In this document: in pieces, positions 35,401-48,628 of the stretch
Layout: each line of letters starts with the position of its first letter
Position numbering within the stretch: the stretch's first letter is position 1
Source of the DNA: Combretum micranthum
Taxonomy: Eukaryota; Streptophyta; Magnoliopsida; Myrtales; Combretaceae
DNA: 64,000 nucleotides
Assembly: GCA_024138025.1 (NCBI GenBank)
Contig: JAMXBD010002827.1
Location: 1-64,000 of the forward strand
Reading direction: 5' to 3'
The notes under the pieces: generated by a model
The model's database searches: none
What the model was told of the DNA's origin: nothing
What the model saw: the letters and a program-made list of their open reading frames with translations, nothing else
Translations under genes and position numbers: made by a program

Positions 35401-37626
35401 GATTAGATGATGCCACATGAAACAAATGATAAAAGGAAGGTGTACCTGCTTTTGTTGTTTTACTTCTAAGGCTTCCTCTTTAATCCATAGTCTAATGCGA
35501 TTGCCAAGATCATTGTAACTTTCCTGTCGGACGATTTCCCTTCCAAGATCTCTTAGTTGATCATGCACTATCAGCCTGTTGTCATCCCCAATTTTTACCA
35601 AGGACAAGGAAGTAAGAACTTCAATACCTTCTCTTGGATAAAAGTCACAATCATCCCACATGTAAACTGCAAACTCTTTCTCATCTTGAATCGAAAGACA
35701 TGCAATATCAAGAAATATTTGCTTCTCCTCATATTTAAGTTCATCATAGCTTATTCTCAATTTCTCCTGCACTCTATCATTAGGTATCCTTTTTAATTTT
35801 TTCAGTGCATCTTTCCATGAGTCTACATGCTTGTCATAGAGAAAAGAGCCAATAATCTCAATTGCTAGAGGGAGTCCTCCGGTGGTTGATACAATATCCT
35901 TAGCAAGGGTTCCAAATTCACCTGAGTAAGAGTCATCACGTCGAAAAGCATGCTTTCTAAACAATAGGAAAGATTGGTTTAAAATCCATTTTATCAAGTT
36001 TATACGTAAAAGTCACCCGTGATGCCTTAAGAACATCCTTATTTCTAGTAGTAATGATAATTACACTCCCTGGTCCAAACCAATCATGTTTTCCTGCCAG
36101 TGCATCAAGTTGATTTGTGCTATTCACATCATCAAGTAATATGAGAATCTTTTTCCCTCTAAAACTCTCTTTGATGATACTGATGCCTGCATCAGTGTTT
36201 GATATATCCCATGAAAACTTATGTTTTAGAATATCCACAATAACTTGCTTTTGTAAATACTCCAGGCCCTTTTGCTTCGATGTCTCACGAATGTTTGCTA
36301 AGAAACTACGGCTTTCAAAGTGATTGGAGAGCTGATTATAGATTACCTTGGCGAGAGTTGTCTTACCAATACCGCCCATTCCATGAATTCCTATGACTTG
36401 AACAGTGCTAGATGGCTTGGCAACAATATTCAGGATCTCCTCAGCATGATCTTTGACTCCAACTAAGTGATCTGGAACAACTAGAAGTCCTTTCCTTAGG
36501 GTATCAAATACCTTCTTCACAACCATTTTCACCAATTCTCCTTCATGCCTATGAAACAGTTCTCAGCTTAGGAAATTAAAATACACCCAAATACGATGGA
36601 CTCCTAAACTCCCAAAAAATTGATTTCACCATCTATTGACTTTTTAAGATATGCAAATAACTTTCGAACCATAGTTAAAATCCGAAATCGTCGTAGAAGC
36701 AATAAATAGTGATGATTTTGAGGCATTATGTACCATATGCACATTTTCAAAACAAGTAAGAAGCACTTGAAATCATATTTTAAGAGATAAATGGGTCTAT
36801 GATGTATCTGCAATATGCCTAAAGAAACCTTTACTTTAATAAATAGTAATTGTTTCAGAAACTACTTACCAGTACATACATATCACATATCCACACATAT
36901 CCTTCATAATCCAGATGATTTTTTTTTTCCTCCTTCTCCACATTCTCTTTATATGATACCAATTAAACAATGCAAATAACAGTATTTTCTTTCATTTACT
37001 TCGTTTTTCTATCTATATTTCCGAGAACAAACTGGAGATTATAATAGTTTTCATTATCAGTTTCTTATCTTTCATCAACAAGTGGCAAACATAGTGCACA
37101 TAGCAATAATCGAGTGTCTAAAAGAATTATCATTATTTTAAAATGTGACAAGACTTACCCATCTGCAGTTTTACTCGACTCCCATCCTTTCAAAGACCAA
37201 CTTCCATGAGAGATTCTTTCCATTCTTGAACAACCTTTCCATCAAATTCATACTTCTTCTTACACAAGTCAACGAATTTCCAAAACCACCTGTTTGGTTT
37301 CGAACATCGGATGGTTTAACTCGATAGAAGATGGGCAGCACAGCTTGGCCCATCTTCCTACACTCCAAAATCTGGACAAGCTCCTGGAGGCACCATTTAC
37401 TCGAAGCATAACTAGGAGAAATAATTAAAATCGAAATCTTGGAAGCCTTGATTGCTTTAAGAAGTTCAGGAGCAATGGTCTCACCAACACGAAGTTCCTC
37501 ATTATCTCGGAACACACGAATTCCAGCATCAACCAGTCTTCTATAAAGATGATGAGTAAAGTCATGACGAGTGTCTTCACCTCTAAAACTCAAGAAAACT
37601 TCGTAATCGGTCCCAACATGATACAA
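32430..37626 (-). pseudogene. TIR-NBS-LRR disease-resistance gene, broken
   Basis: Four exons can be traced by splice sites and reading phase. Exon 1 (37626-37159) is the TIR domain (YEVFLSFRGEDTRHDFTHHL, SKISILIISPSYASSKWCL); it ends in KTADG and joins in phase to exon 2. Exon 2 (36548-35446) is NB-ARC: P-loop GIHGMGGIGKTT, kinase-2 KKILILLDDV, RNBS-B GSVIIITTRN, GLPL motif GGLPLAIEIIG, and an MHD variant IVHDQLRDLG. Exon 3 (35356-35069) is the NB-LRR linker. Exon 4 (34834 to about 32430) holds the LRRs. Such proteins are cytoplasmic or nuclear immune receptors whose TIR domains signal cell death on effector recognition. Defects: no ATG in frame upstream of the TIR (stop at about 37642-37644), two indels at the end of exon 1, a frameshift near 35988, an in-frame TAA at 34610-34612, and a frameshift near 33425 followed by more. 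It resembles the flax L6/TMV N class. It is either a pseudogene or a real gene with sequence errors. Confidence 0.9.
32500..33800 (-). repeat. Tandem LRR supra-repeats of the TNL gene
   Basis: About nine or ten units of roughly 135-138 bp (about 46 codons, two LRRs each) follow one another. The consensus contains LTSLEKLII.GC.SLERIGDLS and LRKLELQNSEKL. Units start near 33725, 33590, 33455, 33320, 33185, 33045, 32910, 32770, 32640 and 32505. The first few are open (LRR frame 33422-34546). Those below 33425 are frame-shifted, although each still reads LRR codons in some frame (for example 33016-33198). The regular unit length shows amplification by unequal exchange within the exon. Confidence 0.85.
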
Positions 37627-38568
37627 ACCTTTAACTACGAATTAAAAAAACTTTTGAATTTTATAAAAATTTTAATAGTCGCTATGGATAGAGGTTAGAA
37701 AATTACATTAGGATGAATAGGTTAGTTAATTCTAACTTAACAACTAACCTGCAAAAAAAAAAATTGATTCAAGGCCAATTTTGAATAATAAAAATTTTAT
37801 GAATCCAGGGTTATCTAATTAAAACCAAGTAGTTACCACCTTATATTCTTTAATTAAATTTTTTATTCTTTTAATGCCCTAAAATTTATTAATGTTTAAA
37901 ATATTTACAAAGTATAGTATTTACAAGCCATTATTAAAATTTACAAAGTATGAAAATTTTTATTTCATATTAACTATATTGTAATAATATTTACAAGCAA
38001 AAAATGAAAAAGAAAATAATCAAATTGTTACTTATAGAAATTGAAAAAAAATCATAAAATCTCTAATTTACCTCGTAAGTATATATGTACTCTCTAATCG
38101 AGATTAGTCATCACATAATTCTTCTTTTTTTCGAAAAACTTTACTAGAGAAAAAAAATATTGTGTCTCAAAGAAAAAAATGCTTAAAAGTGTCCTAAATT
38201 AAAAAAAAAAAAAATCAATTCATAGAATTTTCTCCCAAGTGTCTGATAGATTTTTACTAAAAATGAGAAAACTCCTTTTATTTTAACTTTTATTGTTTTA
38301 AGAAATAAAAATATTAATTTCCCTTTCCCTATTTTTTAAAGTAAAACGAGAAAGAGTTAAAGAAAAAAAATCGAGATCATCTTCAACGTCACCATTCATT
38401 TTATTTTTTCCTTAACTTCCATGCAAAAAGACAAAAAAATACCATAAAAACAAAAAACTTCATTTTTTTTTTCCAATTCGAGAACCTGGGGAGGTTCTTT
38501 TGCCATCTAACATTGGCTTCATTATTCCGTTCATTTTATTATTATACATATCTCTACTATAGGCATAT
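37627..38568. other. AT-rich intergenic DNA upstream of TNL gene
   Basis: Contains many A and T runs and no gene. TTAATGCCCTAAAATTTATT at 37871-37890 resembles the LTR terminus at 24063 (TGTAACGCCCTAAAATTT), so another truncated LTR may start here. No TNL start exon could be identified. Confidence 0.35.
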
Positions 38569-41500
38569 TATAATGCTATAACTTAAAAGCGTTATCAGCC
38601 CACTACGTGTTCTATTAAAGATGAACATGCTAAAACTATAAATCTTCTCTAATCCACAAATATACATAATATACCACTAATTGCTTTCAATAAGATAACA
38701 TTAATACTTAAGAAAAATAAAACTTCCTTTAATCATCAATTAAACAAATCATCATATGGTCTTCTCAACTACTATCTCAAATCTAAATAATCTAAATATC
38801 ACTAGGATTATCCAGCCCACTATCGCTCTCTCCATAATCCACGGACACATCATAGCCTAATAAGTCATATACTATTTGTAAGGACCTGAACTTATCCCTA
38901 TATTTAAAATAGGTAAATTCAGTTCCCCAATCACATATAATCTCCAATATTATGTGTAAGATTGATTACCAAGATCAGTTTAGATAGTTATTTGTCTAAG
39001 TGTCTTATAAGAACAAAACTTTAAAACTACCACTTTTTAGAACAACTTATAAAACATAACTCCAACTTTATACTTAATAAAAGATAAAAATATATTACAC
39101 CCGTATGTATATATGAATATTACAAATAAGACTTGTAAGCTAGCCATTTACAAAATATATCAAAAAATAACAAAATCCTATTAACTTATATAGGTTTTCA
39201 GAACATATAAGTACATATAGCTATTCTATTACATAAGGATTCCATCAAAGTCAAGGTTGTCTCTACCTCCCAATCATCTAAGAACTCCTCAAAATCCGAT
39301 CCATATCCTATGCTTGTATAGAACTCGTCATCCACACCTGAAAAGGATAAAATATGAGCCAAAGATCCAATACATAAGTAACAAAAACAAATGCGTAATG
39401 GCTTACACAATCTTAAACTATAATGCAATGCGTCAATCATTCGGTTATTAGATAATCTTTAATTAGTTAAACATCACTAGAGTATCCAAACACCGAACAA
39501 CAAGGATATCTAAGGGTCCTGAGTAACGTCGTGATATCTCCTAGATGATATATCCATAAAAGAGAAAATAACCTTATCTAGGGTTAACAACCGTTACACA
39601 ACTTCACTTATCTTAGTCCATAACATCACCTAGTCCAACTGTTCCCATAAATATTTGAACTAAATCATATTACTTCATTCTAAGCTTAAACAAACGTTAC
39701 ACCGATACCGTTTGCCTTATCATTTACCCACCGTACCACTTAGGAAAGTCTTATCAAAAGATAGGAGTGGCCTACGCGCCTAAACTACTGTGCCCCCAAT
39801 CTAAGCAAGGTGCTGCTCCCCGAACCGGATACTAATTTGCCATCCAAGTCAAATACGGATTTAAACAGCGTAAGAGACATCCAATTCAAACAATTTTTAA
39901 GTTTGTCTATATTAAAGTTGATTGAGTATATACCTATCCTAAGCAGGAAACAAACACGTTACTGCGTACCGTATGTAGGAAATCCAAATAAAACTTTGGA
40001 AATCCTTCAGAAGATAATCCAAACTCAAATGAATATTATATACTTGGAATTACACTTAAAGCATATAAAATCTTAAACTTAACACTTAAGACTTTAAATA
40101 TAACTTATACAAAGTCATAACATATCATTTATACATTTATCAAGATCATACAAGCTCACAAAATCATAATTTTTAACTTCAATACATACATACAATATAA
40201 CTAGATTTATCTTAACATTCATGGAAATTCAATTATTTATTAAATCTATAAATATAATTAGACCATGCTTAATTATATCGCTCAATCATTATTACACCTC
40301 AAATATCATTAATCTGTCTCATTTTAATCCAAAAAGATCCATTTCATATGCAAATACATATTTAACAAGAAAACATAAGTTTTTAACTCGCTTGAAAATC
40401 TTGAAAATTGTATTAGCTGAAAAGAAACAAAATTTAAGCTATGATAATTTTGAAATTTATAAAAAATCAAAACATAAAAAGTTGTAGATATATTTTTAAT
40501 CTTTCCATAGCAACTTGAATCACCTCAATCGGAAGTCGGATGAAAAAGTTATGGACAATTTACTAACGAGCTACGAAACAGGAAAACATACACGACTAGA
40601 TACATGGCCTTGCTCGGGGCCGCATAGGGCACTAAAAAGTGGCCAGAAACGAGTTTTTTGAGGTTTTATGACATGCACAACCACATACACGCCCTTGTAT
40701 AAGGTGGGGCAAAGGTTAAAAAAGTGGTCAGAAGCTAAAATCTCATTTGCCCTCTCACGTACACGCCCATGTATGTGCCCGTGTACTCTGGAACAATTTT
40801 CGACAGCTTTTAGACGCAAACCCCTGTTTTCTTAACTCATTCCATCAACTTTTACATGTTCTAATACAACTTAAACATCAAAAACGTCATATAACATATT
40901 ATACACTTCAAACAACATCAAAAGCACAAATTCCCCTCATCATATACATCAAACATCAAATTAAATTCACTCCATCACATTCACATCTTTAACTTCTTAT
41001 CTCATTCTCAAGCAACCATAACCCATGCACAAATTCATTACTCAACTCCAACATAAACCAAACATAAACACTATTACTTCCACACTTCAAAACTCTCAAG
41101 ACAACATTATAAATACATTGTCACACTCTTTTCCACTTCTAACCATTTCAAGCATTCATCTACCCTTCATACAGCTTCTACCTACCCAAAATACACTTGA
41201 AGCTTCCAACACTTCTTACTACTTCTAAAACACATATAATAAGTTCTAATAACATCAAGACACAACCCAACATTCACTAACATATAAAGCCACTCAAACT
41301 CATATGTAACATTAAAACTCATATTAACATGAACTCTATATCCATGTAAAAAGAAAGAACAAACAAAGAACTTATAAACTTGCATTAACTTACATGAAGA
41401 AGCTTTGGCTTGGCGAAAACATTTGAACCTAAGAGCTTGCCTTGTTAAGTGTTTAGATGCTATTATTGAGAAGAAATGAAGAAGAGCAAAAGCAAGAAAA

Positions 41501-42230
41501 GATGAATTTTCGAACGGATTTTTGAGACCTGTTTTTTAGAGTTTATTTTAGTAAAATGAGGCTTGTACTTATCTAGAAAGTTGACTTTTGGGGCTGCTAA
41601 GTTGAGGGCTTAATTTGGCATGGATTTAAGATTTATTTAGGCTAAAAAATGGGCTTATTCATGGGTTAAAATTTCTGCTATAACTTGGACTTAATAAAAC
41701 TTGTTTTAATCAAATTTTACTCATTTCATCATTCATATGACAACATTAACAAAACATAATTCTTAATAACACAAATACATATATACCTATATATTAATAT
41801 TAAGCACATATTATACTAATGCAAACACACACATTTTACACTTCTCAAACACATGCATTAATCTATGCTACTTAATCTATATGTCATACTTGTTGTTTAT
41901 TATAATATGCAAAAACTATTAATACACACACCCACACACAACACACACATATATATATGAAATGATATTGGGAATCATAGCTATTACACTATTGGATCTT
42001 CACCTATTCTTGAGAAAGATAAAGGAACGAGTGAAAACACCTAGTACGCTAAACTGAAAATACATCCACATGAACAAGCACTAAGCAATATCACATACAA
42101 CTTAATAACTAATGCAGTAAATGCAATTTATTATATTTATTTAGCCATCAAACAACACATTTTGGAACCATTGTACATTAATACCAAACCTGGGGTATCT
42201 CAAGACTTCGTAAAAACAACTAATATAGAA
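38569..42230 (-). repeat. Degenerate long gypsy LTR (Del/Tekay-like)
   Basis: The left edge (38569-38700) matches the reverse complement of 4880-5008, which ends in a canonical LTR terminus. 39350-40010 matches 24620-25270. The stretch 40560-40800 has the CACGCCC...GTGT-type palindromic wording common in Del/Tekay LTRs. The minus orientation agrees with the pol remnant at 43080-43915 lying on its 5' side. I see no target duplication, and the right limit is a guess. Short open stretches within it are not genes. Confidence 0.55.
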
Positions 42231-42239
42231 AAATAGGTA

Positions 42240-42990
42240 ATATATACATATATGGTGTTAGGAATCTTGCACACACCCGGGATGTTGTACTTGCGCTACT
42301 GCTAAACCACTAGAATCATGTCTATGCACAAGTCCACTTGGTAAAACCTCACACATAGATTAGGGCGTCAACGTTAGTATTACACTTTGCATAGTCTTAC
42401 TAACTGCAACTAAGCATAAGCAACAAACGATCCAATTAAAGTCAAATAATATTAGATCAATTTTATGATTCTAAGCCTACAAGCACAGTCAACAACACAT
42501 GGTAAGGTCGTACTTGAATTCACTTTAGGAGCAAGAACCTTAATTTCACTAAAATTCCTAATCAACATATTTCAAATCAGAATTTGATTTCATATGCATA
42601 ATTAAACCCTAATACTATGATCCACAATCCAAATCATAAAATCTACGACATCAGATTTACACACGTGTCCTCTTTGTTCACAAGATAACGGAATCCTCAA
42701 AAATACCAATTTCTCCGAAACTCCTTCAAACCTTAGAATTCTCAATCAATAATAGTTTAATCTATCAAAAAAGATTTCTTCTTTAAAATTACAAAGATTG
42801 AACGGATTCTTACTTACCCAAAACTTTAGATCTCATGCCTTCTTGATTGTAGAACTAAATCACCAACACAACTTAGGGTTCTTTTCTCCAACGAAAATGT
42901 ATCTACAAACGTGATTCCTCAATACCAATGGAAACAACTTTAAGGAAAAGAATCACACTAAAAGATTGTTTGAAAGGACAAGGGAAGAAA
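42240..42990. other. Possible nested retroelement piece
   Basis: Starts TGTTAGGAATCTTGCACAC and is less like the surrounding LTR. It lies between the LTR body and the integrase tail, where in related elements only a short spacer is expected, so it may be a separate insertion. Near-repeats of TTAATTATTC flank its right end (42997-43006 and 43033-43042). No paired copy is in the window. Confidence 0.25.
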
Positions 42991-43079
42991 CCACTTGCCT
43001 AAGGTTAATTATTCAATTTTACCTTTCATTATAGATTAATTATTCATAAATTACATTCCCCTCCCCCCCTAAAAGAGGC

Positions 43080-43915
43080 TTTCATCCTTGAAAGTTACCT
43101 AAATTGTTGAAAAGCTCGGGGTACTTGGCTTACATTTCTTCTTTTAACTCCCAAGTTGCTTCTCATTCGGTTTGATTTGTCTATTGTACCTTCACATACT
43201 TGATCACACATCTCCTTAAGATCTTTTCTTTTGTAACCAAAATCCTTATAGGCTTTTTAACTATAACAAGGTTAACTTGAACTCCCAACAGCTCTAAAGC
43301 TACAATTTGTTCAAGATCTTGCACATACTTCCTCAACATTAACACATGAAACACATTGTGCACTCCTTCCAAACTAGGCGACAATGCTAATCGGTAAGCC
43401 ATATCACCTATCCTTTCCAGGATTTCAAACGGTCCAATATATTTGGTGCTCAACTTACCTCTCATACCAAATCTGATAATACCTTTAGTCAGCGAAATCT
43501 TAAGCAAAACATGCTCCTTTACTTAGAATTCCAACGGCCTCCTCCGTTTATTCACATAACTTTCCGACGGCTTTGAGTAGCTTGCAACTTTTACCTGATT
43601 GCTTTAACCTTGTCAACAATATCCTCTACTAATTATGGTCCTAAAATCTATCTATCACCTACTTCATCCCAATGAATCAGCGATCCTTACTCCTAAAGCA
43701 AATTCAGGTACTACTTTACTTCCTCCAATTCCAACTTTCTCATATCATCTAACAAATGATGCTCAGAGGTGATCAAAGCTGCTAAATTCTCACTCCTCTT
43801 CCTACTCAAGGCATCCGCTACTACATTCGCCTTCCCAAGATGATACTGAATATCCACATCGTAGTCCTTTATCCGCTCCAACCATCTCTATTGTCTCATG
43901 TTCAGCTCTATATCA
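43080..43915 (-). pseudogene. Ty3/gypsy pol remnant (RNase H end + integrase tail)
   Basis: Minus-strand reading: from 43915 the RNase H end of a gypsy pol (RWLELIKDYDVDIQYHLGKA, then VVADALSRKR), then, without the integrase core, the integrase C-terminal tail with the open stretch 43181-43507 (GKLSTKYIGPFEILERIGD, then VHNVFHVLMLRKYV). A G-rich polypurine-like tract (CCCCTCCCCCCC on the plus strand, about 43057-43069) follows the coding end, as expected before a 3' LTR. The integrase catalytic core has been deleted. The GPFEIL and VFHVxMLRKY motifs are typical of Del/Tekay chromoviruses. Confidence 0.8.
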
Positions 43916-43919
43916 ACAT

Positions 43920-45440
43920 ATATGTTAGCATATCATTTATTTATCTAAATCATCAAAAGTTCTACAATTATTCACCATTAATATCTTCAAGAATATATAT
44001 TTAAAAATACATGAAGGAAATCAATTTCACTTACTTGTATAACTACTACTATTAACCAAAGCTCTACTTTCCTATTTTCATGGCTTGATTCCTATTCTAC
44101 TTATCTCTTATCTTAATTCTTTACTTAAGATCTTTTATTATGGCTTAAAGTGAGTTTTGATGTAGGAATTTGTGCTTGAAGTGTTGATGAAAACATAGAT
44201 GGTGTTGGGTTTGTTTTTGGAGTTGAAATTTTGCAAACAGTTGCTCTTTACTTATCCTAAAAATTTGCCTCTTTTTGACTTTTAATACATTAGGAAAGTT
44301 TAAAGGGTTTCCATGGGCCTGTATTGGGGTATATAGGATTGGGTTTTGTTTATTAAGAGTTAGGCTTGGGTTTTTGCAAGAGAATTAAATTTTCAAATGC
44401 ATTAAACAAGGCTTAATCTTAGGCTTTTAAGAAAATTTGCAGCAAAAAGGGCCTTCTAACTCTAAAAAAATAATATATCATATTATAACACAATTCAACT
44501 CAATATATGTATATATCCCTATAATTATATAATTACACTAACATATATACGATTCAATTTTTAACATATTTTAATACTAATAAATTGTCATGCCAACAAT
44601 TAAAGTTTCTATAACTTAAATTATCGCAATTTATTTTTAAAATAATCATACAAAACACATATGTTAGTTAATTTAGTGCATTTAAGATATTTCATGACCA
44701 AACTTGTCTCTTCAAGAAATAATTTTTTTTTGGCCAATTTTCAATAAACAAGTTTAAATTATCTAAAACTGTGATTAATTTTATCCCAGTAACATTTTCA
44801 TAATTAAATATTAATTTTTTTCCTTTTCCTAAGAACATTCTATATTTGTGAGTTCATGTATTATATAATCTATCCCATCAATCATTAAGTTGCTTGACAC
44901 AAAAATCATTATAAGAGTTATTTGATGGAAGAAACTTTGCTTTGATATTTTTTGTGATCCTAATTTTATAGTTGTGATAAAGTCTAGCTTTTAGTATAAT
45001 ATAAAGAAAAAAATGTCAAATTTGATATTTAAACTTTATATAAAAAATTAGTTTGATAAATGAACTTTGAAGTAATTAACTTAATACTAAATTAAATTTT
45101 TTATGCAACGAATAAGTGGTACTTGACTTTAATCTTATCTATACTTGTGGTTTTCTTTTGCCTCTACTATTGCATAAGAATTGTCATTACATTAAGGATT
45201 AAGTCAATAATAAAACTCAAGGTGTGGGAGTACATAGTGGAAAAGGTATAAAGCACTATTCGTATCTTACTCTTTAAGGTATAAAGTACTAAACGTCCAG
45301 ACTGTCTGACTGATTAAATAAACTCTTGCATAAACACTAAGGAACATGTCATATTACTTTACTCCTTTTTGTTATCATCAAAATCATAATTAAAGAACTT
45401 AACACTAAACTTTAAACTAGTCAATTCAATACCCTATCAA
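43920..45440. other. AT-rich DNA, LTR-like left part
   Basis: 43950-44460 is similar in wording to 41380-41700 (a shared GGGCTT...TTTAGG-type T/G-rich stretch next to an AAACA-rich one), so it may be another piece of the same LTR, lying on the wrong side of the pol remnant. 44460-45440 is AT-rich with no gene. Confidence 0.3.
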
Positions 45441-47364
45441 ACTTATTATAGCTATTTTTACTATTTTCTTAAAATCATTTAGTTTATTTATTGACTTGGA
45501 AGTGACAACATATCATTAAATTTTTACTACTTCTCATAACACAGTCTATAAATATTCACCAAATTTGAAAATTCATGTTAAAAAACTAATGGAAATTTAC
45601 TTTGGAGGCTGTGATCCTTTTCAAACTTTACCTAGTCCATATAGTCTTGAAATAGAAAAAAAGATTCCATATTCAAATAAAGAAGATGTCAATAACTTTG
45701 AAACAATATAAGATTTATAAATTTAGATATCACATATAAAAACTATATATGATTGAAATTATTGGACATAAATAAATTTTTTTAATTTTTAAAATAACAA
45801 ATCAATTAAAATTAAATTTTTATTAAATTGGTAGGTCAAAGGCTATCAGAATTGAAAAATTTCTCAAAAATCTTACAAGATCTATTCTTTCTTTATTTTT
45901 ATTTTTTCTGTTTCTCCTTGAATCAAAATTAAATTACATATACAGTAACTATGTAAGAAAAATGTACCAAATTGAAAAAAAAAAATTAAAATCACTATAT
46001 CTCAAAAGAAAGAAAAAATATTAGGCTAAACTATTGAAAACTAAAGGTAAAAGCACTTTTTTGTGCCCTACCTTGTCCCATTCCAAGTAAGTTACTATAG
46101 AGCTTTAGAACTCTCTTTTCATTTTTAAGCACTTACCCCAAGCAACTAGCCTATTCTAATAGAATGCTAAGCCATAAACCATAGGAATTCGAAATGCCAT
46201 GCATCTTAGCAAAACGTTTAGCAAAACATTTACGCTTCTAAATCCTTAAAGGAAGTACAATCGAACTTATCATGCTCCAAAACCAGTATGGACATGTAAG
46301 ACTTAAGAAATAATTCCAAGTTCTTTTAAATAATCCCGAATTCTCCAAATTATACTACAGATATTTTACAAATATATTAGCTTTTATTATTTATTATTTA
46401 TGTGAACTACTACAAAAAATAAAGGGAAGCTTGTAAAAGAAAAAAAAAATCATTGAATTGTAAAAATAAAAGATTAGTAATGTACACATATTCGCCTTCC
46501 TGGTTACCATTATTCTATAAATTTTTGTAATGAAGGGTTTTTCTTTTGGGTTTCTCTGCTTTTGGGTGTGCAACACAAACGTGTTACGTATTATTTATTT
46601 AAAACAGTTTCAAAAGACTTGGTAGATCAAGATTTTTCTGTTTTTTAATATATGTATATCCACAATTAAATACTAGCCAACGTCTATAGATCCGATAACA
46701 ATAATCTAGCTAATTATCTTATTAAAATTATATATTAAATATTTTAGTGATAAGATTATGGATGTTTATAAATCTAAACGGTTACATAACAGTCACAACA
46801 AAACCCATAACGAACCATAGAATTCTATTAATTAATAGCCATGGAAAATAAATTATAGACACAAGATCTCGATATCCTCGGTATCTGTCATATTTCCATT
46901 ATCTGCTATTTCTTCTATAAAAAGCAAAGATAGAAATCCTGCAATTTCAACAACCATAAAAACGTAAAAACAAGTCCAAAGAGCAAGATAAAACCTTAAT
47001 CCGAGACGTTTGGGAGTTGGGAGACTAAAATATCTAATCCCATCCCCTCCTCCCATCCAAGAACAAGTCCGTAATTTTCACTATTTATTCTTCAACTTTT
47101 AACACCTCTAGCCTCCATGTCCATCTATTTGACCCTCTTAACACCTCACTTCTATCCTTTTTCCCCTTAATTGTTAACCAGATCAAATATGTGGTTTTCT
47201 TGCCCTATCTATATATGAAATTACAATATATATATACTTTTTTAATTTTTTTTCCTCCCTTTCTGGGTGTGTGTAGGTGCACAGGCAAGTCAAAAAGATA
47301 AAAAGTATATGCTTGCCTAGAAAATTCACAAGGGAAGAAATAATGTTTGTGACCGTGCTCATTG

Positions 47365-48628
47365 ATCTTGGATTGCTTAAGCTAACCATGTCTCACCCAG
47401 AGAGACAGATCCTCATAGGTTAGTATATAGTAGCTGCTATATAATCAAAATGGGATTATTATGTTGAATTTACTCAGTATGTGATGTGTGTTGGAGGAGG
47501 GGTGTTGTGATTAACTAGGGTTTTGACTAGTTTTGTATCGTAGTTGTAAACCTAGGTAATCATTAACTGTTGCATTGGATGGATGGCAGTCGTAGGTAAT
47601 CATCATACTCTTTGATCTTGGATTGCTTAAGCTAACCATGTCTCATCCAGGGAGACAGATCCTCATAGGTTAGTATATATAGCTGCTATATGTATATATC
47701 AAATGGATTTATTATTGTTGAATTTACTCAGTATGTGATGTGTGTTGGGGAGGGGGTTTGTGATTAACTAGGGTTTTGACTAGTTTTGTATCGTAGTTGT
47801 AAACCTAGGTAATCATTAACTGTTGCATTGGATGGGGCAGTCGTAGGTAATCATCATACTCTTTGATCTTGGATTGCTTAAGCTAACCATGTCTCATCCA
47901 GGGAGACAGATCCTCATAGGTTAGTATATAGTAGCTGCTATATGTATATATCAAATGGGATTTATTATTGTTGAATTTACTCAGTATGTGATGTGTGTTG
48001 GGGGGAGGGGGTGTTGTGATTAACTAGGGTTTTGACTAGTTTTGTATCGTAGTTGTAAACCTAGGTAATCATTAACTGTTGCATTGGATGGATGGCATCG
48101 TAGTAATCATCATAATCTTTGATCTTGGATTGCTTAAGCTAACCATGTCTCATCCAGGGAGACAGATCCTCATAGGTTATATATAGTAGCTGCTATATGT
48201 ATATATCAAATGGGATTTATTATTGTTGAATTTACTCAGTATGTGATGTTGTTGGGGGGAGGGTGTTGTGATTAACTAGGGTTTTGACTAGTTTTGTATC
48301 GTAGTTGTAAACCTAGGTAATCATTAACTGTTGCATTGGATGGATGGCAGTCGTAGGTAATCATCATACTCTTTGATCTTGGATTGCTTAAGCTAACCAT
48401 GTCTCATCCAGGGAGACGATCCTCATAGGTTAGTATATAGTAGCTGCTATATGTATATATCAAATGGGATTTATTATTGTTGAATTTACTCAGTATGTGA
48501 TGTGTGTTGGGGGAGGGGTGTTGTGATTAACTAGGTTTTGACTAGTTTTGTATCGTAGTTGTAAACCTAGGTAATCATTAACTGTTGCATTGGATGGATG
48601 GCAGTCGTAGGTAATCATCATACTCTTT
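47365..48628 (+). repeat. Five tandem copies of F-box exon 1 with flanks
   Basis: Five head-to-tail units of about 250 bp. Each holds CTTGGATTGCTTAAGCTAACC, an ATG, a 31-bp exon (MSHPERQILI or MSHPGRQILI) and a GTTAGTATAT-type donor. The ATGs are at 47388, 47638, 47889, 48145 and 48399. The rest of each unit is the start of the intron, ending in CATCATACTCTTT. Copy 1 has CACCCAGAGAG, copies 2-5 have CATCCAGGGAG, so the extra copies derive from one variant. Copy 5 has a 1-bp deletion in the exon (GACGATCC). The paralogous unit 2 has a single copy (60500-60730). Confidence 0.95.

Noticed and set aside
40221..41228. Several 60-90 codon open frames
   Set aside because: They lie in the degenerate gypsy LTR, are Ile/Asn/Thr/His-rich as expected of random AT-rich sequence, and show no domain.
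47365..48628. Regular direct repeats that could be taken for a CRISPR array
   Set aside because: The units are about 250 bp without distinct spacers, contain a gene exon, and the genome is a plant's.
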